Assembly (NCBI RefSeq): GCF_014646115.1
Contig: NZ_BMMV01000010.1
Coordinates: 186,001-250,000, forward strand
Reading direction: 5' to 3'
Source: Streptomyces camponoticapitis
Lineage (GTDB): Bacteria > Actinomycetota > Actinomycetes > Streptomycetales > Streptomycetaceae
Length of the DNA: 64,000 nt
In this document: positions 1-8,262 of the stretch, in pieces
How positions within the stretch are numbered: the stretch's first letter is position 1
Layout: each line of letters begins with the position of its first letter
Made by a program: the position numbers and the translations under genes
Notes under the pieces: model-generated
Seen by the model: only the letters and a program-made list of their open reading frames with translations
Databases searched by the model: none
Told to the model about the DNA's origin: nothing

Positions 1-345
1 CATCCGGCGGAAGTCGATCAGCCCGAGCCTGTTCCGGGGCTCCCGCCCCAGGAACAGATTGCGCGCCACGCTCATCAGCGGGACGAGGTTGACCTCCTGG
101 TAGATCGTGGAGATCCCGGCGTGCTGCGCCTCCAGCGGAGTCTGGAAGCGCACCGGACGCCCGTCGTGGACGATCTCGCCCTCGTCGGGCTGGTACACAC
201 CGGTGAGCACCTTGATGAGGGTGGACTTCCCGGCGCCGTTCTCGCCGATGAGCGCGTGGACCTCGCCCGGCAGGGCGGCGAAGTCCACGCCGTCGAGCGC
301 GCGTGCGCCCGGGAACGTCTTGGTCAGACCGGTGACCGACAGCAC
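1..345 (-). CDS. Sugar ABC transporter ATP-binding protein, N-terminal 115 codons (partial)
   Basis: This is the start of an ATPase that would energise carbohydrate import at the cytoplasmic membrane. The GTG start is at 345 and the gene runs off the left edge. The visible protein carries the Walker A stretch GENGAGKST and a Q-loop region (IYQEVNLVPLMSVARNLFLG), typical of the CUT2/RbsA-MglA type ATPases, which are about 500 residues long with two ABC domains. Its GTG begins one base after the stop of the upstream sugar-binding lipoprotein, so the two are almost certainly co-transcribed and translationally coupled. The permease should lie left of the window. The specificity is not visible; the binding protein next door suggests a galactofuranose/YtfQ-like sugar. 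Confidence 0.9.
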   Translation of the reverse strand, partial: MLSVTGLTKTFPGARALDGVDFAALPGEVHALIGENGAGKSTLIKVLTGVYQPDEGEIVHDGRPVRFQTPLEAQHAGISTIYQEVNLVPLMSVARNLFLGREPRNRLGLIDFRRM

Positions 346-346
346 G

Positions 347-1435
347 TCAGAAAGCCTTGCCCAGATCGGCCTCGGCGTTCTCCGGGGTGTAGGCGCCGTC
401 CTGGATGACGATGTCCTGCCCGACCTTCTCGCCCTTGGTGAAGGCGTCGAGGGTCTGGAAGGCGAGCGGGCCGAAGCGCGGGTTGGACTCCACGACCCCG
501 GAGATCCAGCCGTCGACGATGCCCTGGACCGCGTTACGGGTGCCGTCGACCGTCACGATCTTGACGTCACCGGCCTTCTTGCCCGCGCCCTTCAGCGCGT
601 TGACGGCACCGAGGCCCATCTCGTCGTTCTCGGCGTAGATCCCCTTGATGCCGGGGTTCGACTGGATGAGCTGCTCGGTGACCTGCTGGCCCTTCTCACG
701 GGCGAACTCACCGGTCTGCTCGAACACCACCTTCAGATCAGGGGCCTTGGCCGCCACCTGGTCCTTGAAGCCCTTGGTGCGCTCGGTGGTGACGTTGTTG
801 CCCGCGGCGCCGAGCAGGATCGCGACCTCGCCCTTGCCGCCGGTCGCTTCGATCATCTGGTCGGCCGCGCGCTTGCCCTGCTCGATGAAGTCCGAGCCGA
901 TGAAGCTCACATAGTCCTTGCAGGCGGTGGCGTTGATCTTGCGGTCGATGGTGACGATCGGGATCTTCTTCGCCGCGGCGCTGCGCAGCACCGGGCCCCA
1001 GCCGTCGGAGTTGAGGGGCGCGATCACCAGCAGGTCGGCGCCCTTGGCTATCAGGTCCTGGACATCGCTGATCTGCTTGGAGAACTGCGTCTGGGCGTTG
1101 GCGGACAGGAGTTTGATCCCGCGCGCCTTGGCCTCGGCCTTGATGGACGCGGTCTCGGCGATCCGGAAGGGGTTGGCCTCCTTCTCGGACTGGGAGAAGC
1201 CGACCGTGGCGGTCTTGAGATCGATCTTCTCGCCGCCGAACTGCGTGATGTCACAGGTCTTGTCGCCCGCGCCGGGCGTCGCGACGACCTGGCCGCTGTC
1301 CTTCTCGCCGGCCGACGAGCTCTTGTCTGACGCGTCGTCCTCGGACTTGGCGCAGCCGCTGAGCGCGAGCGCGCCGACGAGACTCGCGGCGAGGACGGTA
1401 GTGGTGGTGGTACGGCGGACGGCGGAAAGCTTCAT
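347..1435 (-). CDS. Sugar ABC transporter substrate-binding lipoprotein (YtfQ-like, CUT2)
   Basis: This is an extracytoplasmic solute-binding protein of 362 aa that delivers a sugar to the ABC importer encoded just downstream. A signal peptide with a run of Thr and the lipobox LSGC lies within the first 30 residues, so the mature protein should be a lipid-anchored lipoprotein. A Ser/Asp/Lys-rich linker follows, then a periplasmic-binding type 1 fold (TVGFSQSEKEANPFR, ADLLVIAPLNSDGW, VTIDRKI, IYAENDEMGLGAV), closest in feel to galactofuranose-binding YtfQ. The start chosen is ATG 1435; an in-frame ATG four codons upstream (1447) is equally possible. A promoter overlapped by a LacI-type operator lies at 1588-1616, so induction by loss of the repressor encoded upstream is likely. 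Confidence 0.88.
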   Translation of the reverse strand: MKLSAVRRTTTTTVLAASLVGALALSGCAKSEDDASDKSSSAGEKDSGQVVATPGAGDKTCDITQFGGEKIDLKTATVGFSQSEKEANPFRIAETASIKAEAKARGIKLLSANAQTQFSKQISDVQDLIAKGADLLVIAPLNSDGWGPVLRSAAAKKIPIVTIDRKINATACKDYVSFIGSDFIEQGKRAADQMIEATGGKGEVAILLGAAGNNVTTERTKGFKDQVAAKAPDLKVVFEQTGEFAREKGQQVTEQLIQSNPGIKGIYAENDEMGLGAVNALKGAGKKAGDVKIVTVDGTRNAVQGIVDGWISGVVESNPRFGPLAFQTLDAFTKGEKVGQDIVIQDGAYTPENAEADLGKAF

Positions 1436-1587
1436 GGAGATCCCCATCTCGGCGCGGCCCCGGCGACCGGGACGCTCGCGGGAGGTCGGCTCGTACAGAA
1501 CTGGCGAACTGGACTGCCGGGCCGCCGGTCTGATCGACCGCCGGCCCGACGGACTGCTGGAGCGGATGTGCGGGACGTTCGGAACGG

Positions 1588-1616
1588 TTTTTACATCGTT
1601 GTACGGAGGCTGTAAA
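1588..1616 (-). promoter_or_regulatory. Candidate promoter of the sugar ABC operon
   Basis: On the minus strand TTTACA (1616-1611), a 17-base spacer and TAAAAA (1593-1588) form a good vegetative-type promoter that points at the binding-protein gene. The LacI-type palindrome at 1592-1603 sits in the spacer and overlaps the -10 box, an ideal position for repression. Inference from sequence only. Confidence 0.55.
1592..1603. promoter_or_regulatory. Putative LacI-family operator O1
   Basis: TACATCGTTGTA matches the perfect palindrome TACAACGTTGTA at 11 of 12 positions, with the central CG usual for LacI/GalR operators. Near-copies occur at 2745-2756 and 2834-2845, flanking the adjacent lacI-type gene. 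Confidence 0.6.
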
Positions 1617-1661
1617 GCCTTCGCGCGATAACGGCTGTGTGCGCGGGGGCCGGTGGCGCTC

Positions 1662-2696
1662 TCAGTGACCGCCCCGGCGGCGGCCGAGCGTGCTCTCCCG
1701 CTCCACCAGCCGGAAATCGGCGCGGAGTTCACGCGAGCCGTTGCCGACGGGGTCTCCGGTGCCCAGCAGCCGGTTGACGACGGAGCGGACGGCGAGCCGG
1801 GCGATGGTCTGTTTGTCGGGCGAGATCGTGGTGAGGGTCACAGCTCCGTAGCGGCCCTCCGTGATGTCGTCGAAGCCGACGACCGCGACGTCCTCGGGGA
1901 CCCGCAGCCCCCGCTCGGAGAGCACCCGCATCGCCCCGATGGCGATCAGGTCGTTGTACGCGAAGACCGCGTCGGGCGTCACGCCCGAGTCGAGCAACTG
2001 ATTCATCGCGTCCGCGCCGTTGGCGTGGTCCCAGCCCCCCGTCGGAGCGATCAGGGAGTCCGGCGCCGGCAGCCCGGCCGCCTTCAGCTCGGCACGCCAG
2101 CCGCGCAGCCGCAGATGTGACGGCTCGTTGACCCGGTCGGTCCTGGCGCCCAGGAACGCGATCGTCGACCGGCCGAGATCCAGCAGATGCCGCACGGCCG
2201 TCCGGGCGGCTGCCACGTTGTCGATCGCGATGTGGTCGTACGGCAGGTCGTACTCCCGCTCCCCGAGCAGCACCAGCGGCGCGTCCTGGTCACGGCCGAG
2301 CAGATCCTCGGTCTCCAGCTCGATCGGGCTCAGGATCAGCCCGTCGATCACCCGCGCCCGGAAGCCCTGGCTGACCAGGACCTCCTGCTCGCGGCGGCCA
2401 CCCGTGTGGTCGAGCAGCACCGTGTACTCGTGCTCCGCCGCCACGTCGATGACCGAGCCCGCGAGCTCGGCGAAGTAGGGGTTGCCCAGCTCGGGCACGG
2501 CAAGCGCGATGATCCCGGTGCGTCCCTTGCGCAGATGGCGGGCCGTGAGATTCGGCCGGTAGCCGAGCTCGTCGATGGCCAGCTGGACCCGGGCCCGCAT
2601 CGCCGGGGTGACATGCCGGTAGTTGTTCACCACGTTCGAAACGGTCTTGATGGAAACGCCCGCGCGCTCCGCGACGTCCTTGAGGCTGACGGTCAC
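1662..2696 (-). CDS. LacI-family transcriptional repressor
   Basis: This 344-aa DNA-binding repressor has an N-terminal LacI helix-turn-helix (VSLKDVAERAGVSIKTVSNVVNN, residues 3-25) with its hinge region, followed by a sugar-binding effector domain (GIIALAVPELGNPYFAEL, VDGLILSP-like segment, DAVFAYNDLIAIGAMR, VAVVGFDDI). It is full length for the family. It sits between the ABC importer genes and the divergently oriented GH2 glycosidase, and near-perfect palindromes occur upstream of all three, including inside its own promoter. This suggests an autoregulated repressor that controls uptake and extracellular hydrolysis of one glycan. The effector is unknown. Confidence 0.93.
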   Translation of the reverse strand: MTVSLKDVAERAGVSIKTVSNVVNNYRHVTPAMRARVQLAIDELGYRPNLTARHLRKGRTGIIALAVPELGNPYFAELAGSVIDVAAEHEYTVLLDHTGGRREQEVLVSQGFRARVIDGLILSPIELETEDLLGRDQDAPLVLLGEREYDLPYDHIAIDNVAAARTAVRHLLDLGRSTIAFLGARTDRVNEPSHLRLRGWRAELKAAGLPAPDSLIAPTGGWDHANGADAMNQLLDSGVTPDAVFAYNDLIAIGAMRVLSERGLRVPEDVAVVGFDDITEGRYGAVTLTTISPDKQTIARLAVRSVVNRLLGTGDPVGNGSRELRADFRLVERESTLGRRRGGH

Positions 2697-2744
2697 CGTA
2701 TTTCCCCTCCGAGGTCGGCCCGAAGGTCGCCCCTGCCCAATCTG

Positions 2745-2756
2745 TACAACGTTATA
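2745..2756. promoter_or_regulatory. Putative LacI-family operator O2
   Basis: TACAACGTTATA differs from the palindrome TACAACGTTGTA at one position and overlaps the -10 region of the lacI-type gene's own promoter, pointing to autorepression. Confidence 0.6.
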
Positions 2757-2782
2757 TACGTTGCGGGACCGCGCTTTGTCAT
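2753..2782 (-). promoter_or_regulatory. Candidate promoter of the lacI-type gene
   Basis: Minus-strand ATGACA (2782-2777), an 18-base spacer and TATATA (2758-2753) precede the repressor gene by about 55 bases. The -10 box overlaps operator O2. Confidence 0.5.
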
Positions 2783-2833
2783 GGCCCTGGACAGCAAGTG
2801 GAGCGGCATGTTGTCATGCCAACTGCCGTTCCT

Positions 2834-2845
2834 TCCAACGTTGTA
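2834..2845. promoter_or_regulatory. Putative LacI-family operator O3
   Basis: TCCAACGTTGTA matches TACAACGTTGTA at 11 of 12 positions. It lies 125 bases upstream of the GH2 glycosidase start and most likely places that gene under the same repressor. Confidence 0.58.
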
Positions 2846-2969
2846 CAGACTGTCGCAACGAGCCGCCACCCTCGGACCCTGCCGGAAGACCTCTGATCGG
2901 GCGTCCACGCCTGGCACGCACGCTTTCCGATCGCGGGTCGTCCGGCAGGTCCAGTTCCAAGGAGGATTT

Positions 2970-5588
2970 GTGCGCATCCGAAGAAATCTGGCCGTTCTGC
3001 TCGCATCGGCCCTGGGCGTCGCCGGACTCACGGCGGTCCCGGCGGCATCGGCCGCGGACGACCCGGTCGTGCCCCATGGACTCAAGGGCGAGTACTACTC
3101 CTCGTCAGCACCCGGAGCCTTCGACTTCCACGAGCTGAAGGCCACCGGGTTCGACCCCCGGATCGACTTCGACAACCTCGACTCCCGGCTCTCCACGGCC
3201 ACCGGCAGCGCCGATCACGCCACCGTCCGCTGGACCGGGAAGATCGTCCCTGAACAGAGCGGTCCCCACACCTTCTCGATGATCGGCGACAACGGGTTCC
3301 GGCTCTGGGTCGACGGCGAGATCGCCATCGACCACTGGGTCAACGACTGGGAGAAGGAGCAGACAGCCGACCCCGTCGAACTCGACGGCGGCCAGGAGTA
3401 CGACATCAAGGTCGAGTACTTCGAGGACGTCGGCGGCTCGAACCTCCATCTGAACTGGACCGAGCCCGGTGGCGCGAAAGAGCCGGTGCCCACCTCGGCC
3501 TTCCGCCTCCCCGACGGCTACGCGTACGACGGTGCCATCGCCACCACCGTCCTGGCCGACGGCCGCACCCTGCGGATGGAGTTCGCGCAGCCGCTCGCCG
3601 CGGTCCCGGCCGGTCTTGCCGGCCATCTCGACGCCATCATCGGCGGCGCCGAGTGGCCGCTCGGCTCGGTGAGGAAGGACCCCGCCGACGCCCGGAGCCT
3701 GCTCGTCGGCCTCAAGGAGCCCGTGGTCGGCAAGGGCGGCTCCGCCGACATCCGTTACGACGGCGAGGGCGGCCTCGCGTCGCAGGACGCCGACCCCGTC
3801 GGTGAGTTCTGGAGCAGCGGACCCAACGAGTCCGAGTACCAGCTCTCCACCCCGTGGGCCAAGGACGTCGGCCCGGACAACGCGCTGCCCGAGTACCCGC
3901 GTCCGCAGATGACCCGCGACGCCTGGCGCAATCTCAACGGGGAGTGGCAGTTCGCCGCGGCCGAACAGGGCGAGCGCCCGCCGGTGGGCAAGAAGCTGGA
4001 CGAGAAGATCCTCGTCCCGTACCCCGTCGAGTCGCAGCTCTCCGGTCTCGAACGGCACGAGGACCGGATGTGGTACCGCCGTACCTTCACTGTGCCCGAG
4101 AGCTGGCGCATCGACGACGGCAGGAAGGGCGGCCACCGCGGCGACAAGCGCCTGAAGCTGAACTTCGACGCCGTCGACTGGCAGTCCACCGTCTACGTCA
4201 ACGGCAAGAAGGTCACCGAACACAAGGGCGGCTACGACCGGTTCAGTGTGGACGTCACCGACGCCCTCAAGCCCGGCCGTACGCAGGAACTGATCGTCGG
4301 TGTGTACGACCCGACCGACGCGGCGGGCGGCGAGAACCCGCCCATGGGCAAGCAGCGCCTCGACCCGAGCGGCATCTTCTACACCTCCTCCTCGGGCATC
4401 TGGCAGACCGTCTGGATGGAGCCGGTCGCCTCCGACCACGCCGACTCGCTGAAACTCACACCCGACGTGGCCGGGGAGAAGCTGGCGGTCGAGGTGCGCG
4501 GCGTACGGGACGGGGTGCCGGTCACGGCCACCGCCTACGACGGCAAGCGCAAGGTGGGCACGGTGAGGGGCCGTACGGGAGCGCCGCTCAGCGTGCCCGT
4601 GCGCGACCCGCGCCTGTGGTCGCCGGACGATCCGCACCTCTACAAGCTCGACGTGCGGATCGGCGACGAAAGGTCGGGCGACCGGCTGGGCAGCTACTTC
4701 GGTATGCGCTCGATCGCCGTCGAGAACGTCGACGGGGCGCAGCGCACCGTCCTCAACGGCAAGCCGGTCTTCCTGATGGCCACCCTCGACCAGGGTTTCT
4801 GGCCGGACGGGCTGCACACCGCGCCGACCGACGAGGCGCTCGCCTTCGACCTCAAGAAGCACAAGGAGCTCGGCTACAACTCCGTGCGCAAACACATCAA
4901 GGTGGAGCCGGACCGCTGGTTCTACTGGGCGGACAAGCTGGGACTGCTCGTCTGGCAGGACATGCCCTCGATGCCGAAGTCCCCGGCCGCCCCCGCGGCG
5001 GCCCAGTTCGAGCACGAGATGAAGGAGATGATCGACCAGCACGCCGGCAGCCCATCGGTGATCATGTGGGTCCCCTTCAACGAAGGCTGGGGCCAGTACG
5101 ACCAGGCGCGGATCGCCGACCAGGCCAAGGGCTGGGACCCGACCCGGCTCGTCAACAACATGAGCGGCATCAACTGCTGTGGGGCCGTCGACGGCAAGAA
5201 CGGCGACATCGCCGACGCGCACGGCTATCCGACGCCTCTGCTGCCCGCGCCGGACGGCAAACGGGCGCTCGTCAGCGGCGAGTACGGCGGCCTCGGGCTC
5301 GCCGTACCGGGCCACGCCTGGCCGGTCCAGCACACCTATGTGGGCGTCGACCAGGAGAAGTACACCGACGAGTATCTGGCGCAGCTCGGCAACGTACGGG
5401 ACCTCGCCTGCCGGGGGAGCAACGGAGCCGTCTACACCCAGATCAGCGATGTGGAGGGTGAACTCAACGGGCTGCTCACCTATGACCGCAAGGTCATGAA
5501 GCCCGACGTCAAGCGGCTCAAGGCGGCACATGACACCCTGATCCGTGAAGCGTCCGACCCGGCCTCGATGGAGTGCGCGACCTCCTGA
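2970..5588 (+). CDS. Secreted PA14-domain glycoside hydrolase family 2 (beta-galactosidase-like)
   Basis: This is an 872-aa exported glycosidase. The GTG start at 2970 is set by a strong AAGGAGG at 2959-2965 and gives a classic signal peptide (MRIRRN, hydrophobic core, AASA cleavage near residue 29). A PA14 carbohydrate-binding domain follows (GLKGEYYSS to roughly residue 175), then a GH2 sugar-binding jelly roll (WRNLNGEWQF, MWYRRTFTVP, VNGKKVTEHKGGYDRF), an Ig-like domain and a TIM barrel. The presumed acid/base is E705 in NEGWG and the presumed nucleophile is E771 in SGEYGG. GH2 enzymes are retaining exo-beta-glycosidases (galactosidase, glucuronidase, mannosidase); the exact sugar cannot be read here. 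The upstream operator and neighbouring importer suggest that it releases the imported sugar outside the cell. Confidence 0.9.
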   Translation: MRIRRNLAVLLASALGVAGLTAVPAASAADDPVVPHGLKGEYYSSSAPGAFDFHELKATGFDPRIDFDNLDSRLSTATGSADHATVRWTGKIVPEQSGPHTFSMIGDNGFRLWVDGEIAIDHWVNDWEKEQTADPVELDGGQEYDIKVEYFEDVGGSNLHLNWTEPGGAKEPVPTSAFRLPDGYAYDGAIATTVLADGRTLRMEFAQPLAAVPAGLAGHLDAIIGGAEWPLGSVRKDPADARSLLVGLKEPVVGKGGSADIRYDGEGGLASQDADPVGEFWSSGPNESEYQLSTPWAKDVGPDNALPEYPRPQMTRDAWRNLNGEWQFAAAEQGERPPVGKKLDEKILVPYPVESQLSGLERHEDRMWYRRTFTVPESWRIDDGRKGGHRGDKRLKLNFDAVDWQSTVYVNGKKVTEHKGGYDRFSVDVTDALKPGRTQELIVGVYDPTDAAGGENPPMGKQRLDPSGIFYTSSSGIWQTVWMEPVASDHADSLKLTPDVAGEKLAVEVRGVRDGVPVTATAYDGKRKVGTVRGRTGAPLSVPVRDPRLWSPDDPHLYKLDVRIGDERSGDRLGSYFGMRSIAVENVDGAQRTVLNGKPVFLMATLDQGFWPDGLHTAPTDEALAFDLKKHKELGYNSVRKHIKVEPDRWFYWADKLGLLVWQDMPSMPKSPAAPAAAQFEHEMKEMIDQHAGSPSVIMWVPFNEGWGQYDQARIADQAKGWDPTRLVNNMSGINCCGAVDGKNGDIADAHGYPTPLLPAPDGKRALVSGEYGGLGLAVPGHAWPVQHTYVGVDQEKYTDEYLAQLGNVRDLACRGSNGAVYTQISDVEGELNGLLTYDRKVMKPDVKRLKAAHDTLIREASDPASMECATS

Positions 5589-5599
5589 GCCGGATCGCC

Positions 5600-5634
5600 G
5601 GGCGCCGTACGGGTTCCAACCCCGTACGGCGCCC
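5600..5634 (+). terminator. Hairpin terminator after the GH2 gene
   Basis: A perfect 14-bp stem (GGGCGCCGTACGGG with its complement) encloses a 7-base loop and starts 12 bases after the GH2 stop. No long T-run follows, as is usual in Streptomyces. Confidence 0.75.
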
Positions 5635-5743
5635 TTCGGCGTACAAGGAATAAGCGGGTCGGAACTCGGACTTGAAACTGGCGCCGTCCCAGGACCACCA
5701 CCGGGGACGACCACCGACGTCGACAGTCAGAGCGAGGGATCAC

Positions 5744-6664
5744 ATGCCCAAGGCGTACGTCTACACCCGGTTCGGCGGCCCGGAGGGCGAAGCCTTTGTC
5801 GACCAGCCGAAGCCGGTCCCCGGTCACGGCGAACTCCTCATCGCTGTCCGGGCGGCCGGGGTCAACCCCGTGGACTGGAAGCTGCGCACCGGCTACAACC
5901 GGCCGGGCTCGACCCCCAAGCCGCTGCCCACCGTCTTCGGCAGCGAGGCGTCGGGAGTGGTCGAGCGGGTCGGCGAGGGTGTGCGGGGATTCGCCGTCGG
6001 GGACGCCGTCTTCGGCTCCACCCTCACCGGCGGATACGCCGAGTACACCCTGCTGCCCGCCGCGATCACCGCGCACAAGCCGGACGCCGTGTCGTTCACG
6101 GACGCGGCGGCGCTGCCGGTCGCGGCGGCGACCGCGTACGACGGCATCCAGCAGCTGGACCTGCCGGCCGGCGCGACCCTGCTGATCATCGGCGCCGGAG
6201 GCGGTGTGGGCGTGGCCGCGACGCAGATCGCGATCGGCGCGGGCCTGCGGGTCGTCGGCTCGTCGAGCGCGGGCAAGAAGGACTTCGTGGAATCGCTGGG
6301 CGCGGTCCATGTCACGCCGGGCCCCGGGCTTCAGGAGCGGGTACGGGCCGCCGCGCCAGACGGCGTCGACGCGGTCTTCGACTTGGTCGGCGGCGCGGAC
6401 CTGGAGGCCGCCGCCGGGCTCGTGACCGACCTGACGAAGCTGATCAGCGCGGGGGACAAGCCGCGGGTCGTGACCCTGGGCGGCGCGGCGGTCGTACGGC
6501 TCCGCACGGCCGCCGTCCTCGAAGAGGTCGCCGCGCTGGTGGTGGCGGGCACGCTGCGGCCGTACGTGACGCGGATCTTCCCGCTGGCCGAGGCGGGGGA
6601 GGCGCTGCGCGCCGTCGAGGACGGGCACGCGCTCGGCAAGATCGTGATCGAGGTCGGCCCGTGA
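5744..6664 (+). CDS. Zinc-independent NADP-dependent quinone oxidoreductase (MDR family)
   Basis: This 306-aa medium-chain dehydrogenase/reductase is of the quinone-oxidoreductase type and probably uses NADPH to reduce quinones or enones in the cytoplasm. The N-terminal GroES-like domain shows AAGVNPVDWKLRTG and FGSEASGVVERVGEGV; the cofactor domain shows the glycine-rich GAGGGVGVAATQIA. Structural-zinc cysteines are absent. ATG 5744 is chosen because of GAGGGAT just upstream. The stop overlaps the GTG of the following GNAT gene (GTGA), so the pair is translationally coupled. The substrate is unknown. Confidence 0.88.
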   Translation: MPKAYVYTRFGGPEGEAFVDQPKPVPGHGELLIAVRAAGVNPVDWKLRTGYNRPGSTPKPLPTVFGSEASGVVERVGEGVRGFAVGDAVFGSTLTGGYAEYTLLPAAITAHKPDAVSFTDAAALPVAAATAYDGIQQLDLPAGATLLIIGAGGGVGVAATQIAIGAGLRVVGSSSAGKKDFVESLGAVHVTPGPGLQERVRAAAPDGVDAVFDLVGGADLEAAAGLVTDLTKLISAGDKPRVVTLGGAAVVRLRTAAVLEEVAALVVAGTLRPYVTRIFPLAEAGEALRAVEDGHALGKIVIEVGP

Positions 6665-7407
6665 GCGGGGCCGGATCGGTCCCCGCGCCCGGCCGGGCCT
6701 CGTATCACCCGCTCGACAATCCCGTACTCGCCGGGCTGACCGGCCCGCACGCCCGCTTCGCGGAGCGGCGCGGACGGGTGCTGGCCTACCGGGCCGAGGT
6801 GTCGCCGTGGCTCGCCCTGCCCGACGAGCCCGACGCGGGGGACTGGGCGGACGCGGTCCATCTCGTCGGAGACGACGGCACCGCGGTGCTCGCGGGCGTC
6901 GATGTGGTGCCCCCGGCCGACTGGGAGGTCACCTTCCAGGTGGACGGTGTGCAGCTCGTGGAGGAGTCGGTGGACGCGGTCCCCGACGAGGAGGCCGTGG
7001 TGCTCGGCGCCGCCGACGTGCCGGAGATGCTGGCCCTGGTGGACCGCACCAGGCCTGGGCCCTTCCGGCCGCGGACCGTCGAGCTGGGCACGTATCTGGG
7101 CATCCGCCGTGACGGGGAGCTGGTGGCGATGGCGGGGGAGCGCATGCACCCGCCGGGCTGGCGGGAGATCAGCGCGGTCTGTACGGCGCCGGAGTTCCGC
7201 GGCCAGGGGCTGGGCGCCCGGCTCGTCCTGGCGGTGGCCGCCGGGATCAAGGCGCGCGGCGAGATCCCGTTCCTCCAGGCGGCCGGGGACAACGAGGGCG
7301 CCATCCGGCTCTACGAGGCACTGGGTTTCCGGCTGCGCCGCCGGATGCCGTTCGTCGGGATCCGCGTCCCGGAGCCCTCGCGAGTTCCGGCGACGGCCGG
7401 CGGCTGA
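6661..7407 (+). CDS. GNAT-family N-acetyltransferase
   Basis: This 248-aa protein has a C-terminal GNAT (FR47-like) domain: EISAVCTAPEFRGQGLGARL contains the acetyl-CoA-binding R/Q-x-x-G-x-G/A loop, and NEGAIRLYEALGFRLRR is the usual last helix-strand. The first ~120 residues form an extra N-terminal domain seen in similar actinobacterial proteins and may bind the acceptor. It overlaps the quinone oxidoreductase by 4 bases and ends just before a triplicated 17-bp repeat and a strong terminator. The acceptor is unknown. Confidence 0.85.
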   Translation: MSGAGSVPAPGRASYHPLDNPVLAGLTGPHARFAERRGRVLAYRAEVSPWLALPDEPDAGDWADAVHLVGDDGTAVLAGVDVVPPADWEVTFQVDGVQLVEESVDAVPDEEAVVLGAADVPEMLALVDRTRPGPFRPRTVELGTYLGIRRDGELVAMAGERMHPPGWREISAVCTAPEFRGQGLGARLVLAVAAGIKARGEIPFLQAAGDNEGAIRLYEALGFRLRRRMPFVGIRVPEPSRVPATAGG

Positions 7408-7458
7408 GCGAACGAGCGCGCACGGCGAACGGGCGCGCACGGCGAACGGGGCGCACAC
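7408..7458. repeat. Three tandem copies of a 17-bp repeat
   Basis: Units GCGAACGAGCGCGCACG, GCGAACGGGCGCGCACG and GCGAACGGGGCGCACAC follow head-to-tail starting at the first base after the GNAT stop codon. The third copy is slightly degenerate. They look like slippage products; no function is evident. Confidence 0.7.
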
Positions 7459-7463
7459 ATCGC

Positions 7464-7505
7464 TGGGGCGGGCGGACGGCCCTTTACGGCCGTCTGCCCG
7501 CCCCA
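7464..7505. terminator. Bidirectional terminator between GNAT and SPW genes
   Basis: An 18-bp stem (TGGGGCGGGCGGACGGCC against its complement, one G-U pair) with a 6-base loop lies between the convergent stops at 7407 and 7524. Confidence 0.8.
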
Positions 7506-7523
7506 CCGGGTGGAGTGCCCTGC

Positions 7524-8048
7524 CTACGTCTGGACCGGCCGATTCATCCGGCTCGTCCGTTCTATCTTCGTACGCTTGCGCGCTGCCATCAGCGCCGCGC
7601 CCGCGCAGACCAGGCCAAGAACGGCGGTCAGGCCACCTGGGATGACGTTGCTGAGGAACACGCCGCGGTCCGGGCTGGAACCGACGACCCAGGGTGCCGC
7701 GACCATCCACGCCCCCAGAAAGACGAGAGCCCAGCTGAAGCCGTACGTCCGGGTCGGGGTGGCGGAGAAGACGAGGGCCAGGCCGGCGATCGCGATGCCC
7801 ATGATCACGTTGTGGACCACGAGACCCGGCTGGCTGGTCGTGTAGTGAAGGATCCACGGTGAGAGGGCGATGAACAGGCCGGCGAGAAAGATCGGCCCGT
7901 CCAGCAGCGCCACATCACGTCCACCGAGCACGCGGGCGTACCTGGCCCGCATCTCTGGTACGTCAGGGTGAGCACCTATGTCTCCCCTGGTGTCTGAAAC
8001 ACCCGGGTGAGCACTGGAGGCTCCCCTGGTGTGCGAAACATCGGCCAT
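7524..8048 (-). CDS. SPW-repeat integral membrane protein
   Basis: This 174-aa membrane protein of unknown function has four hydrophobic segments arranged as two repeats, each introduced by the family signature: LSPWILHYTT in the first and AAPWVVGSS in the second. The hydrophilic N-terminus is about 60 residues long. ATG 8048 is chosen over an upstream in-frame start because AAGGAG lies about 10 bases before it. SPW proteins are common in Streptomyces and have no proven role. It is transcribed alone, away from the SDR gene. Confidence 0.8.
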   Translation of the reverse strand: MADVSHTRGASSAHPGVSDTRGDIGAHPDVPEMRARYARVLGGRDVALLDGPIFLAGLFIALSPWILHYTTSQPGLVVHNVIMGIAIAGLALVFSATPTRTYGFSWALVFLGAWMVAAPWVVGSSPDRGVFLSNVIPGGLTAVLGLVCAGAALMAARKRTKIERTSRMNRPVQT

Positions 8049-8228
8049 GAGTCTCGACTCCTTCGGTCTGAGAGGTGCGACCGTGCTGCACCGGATCGAG
8101 CGGTACAAGACCATTCTGCCCCTTATTCACCATTATGTGTAGTTGAGCGTGAACAAATTGCCTTGTACCTCGTGGCAAACTGTTCGAGGCCGCTCGGCCG
8201 GACGGCCGTATCCGTGCAGGGCTCGACG

Positions 8229-8262
8229 GCCCCGGACGGGTGAGTGCCCCGGACGGGTGAGT
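8229..8262. repeat. 17-bp perfect tandem duplication over the SDR start region
   Basis: GCCCCGGACGGGTGAGT occurs twice without a gap (8229-8245, 8246-8262). The second copy holds the first bases of the proposed GTG start of the SDR gene, so the duplication duplicates its initiation region. Confidence 0.85.

Noticed and set aside
3105..5714. Long minus-strand open frame of 869 codons opposite the GH2 gene
   Set aside because: It is antisense to a clear GH2 protein with catalytic residues; the translation is Gly/Arg/Val/Asp-rich without domains. High G/C removes stop codons in such frames.
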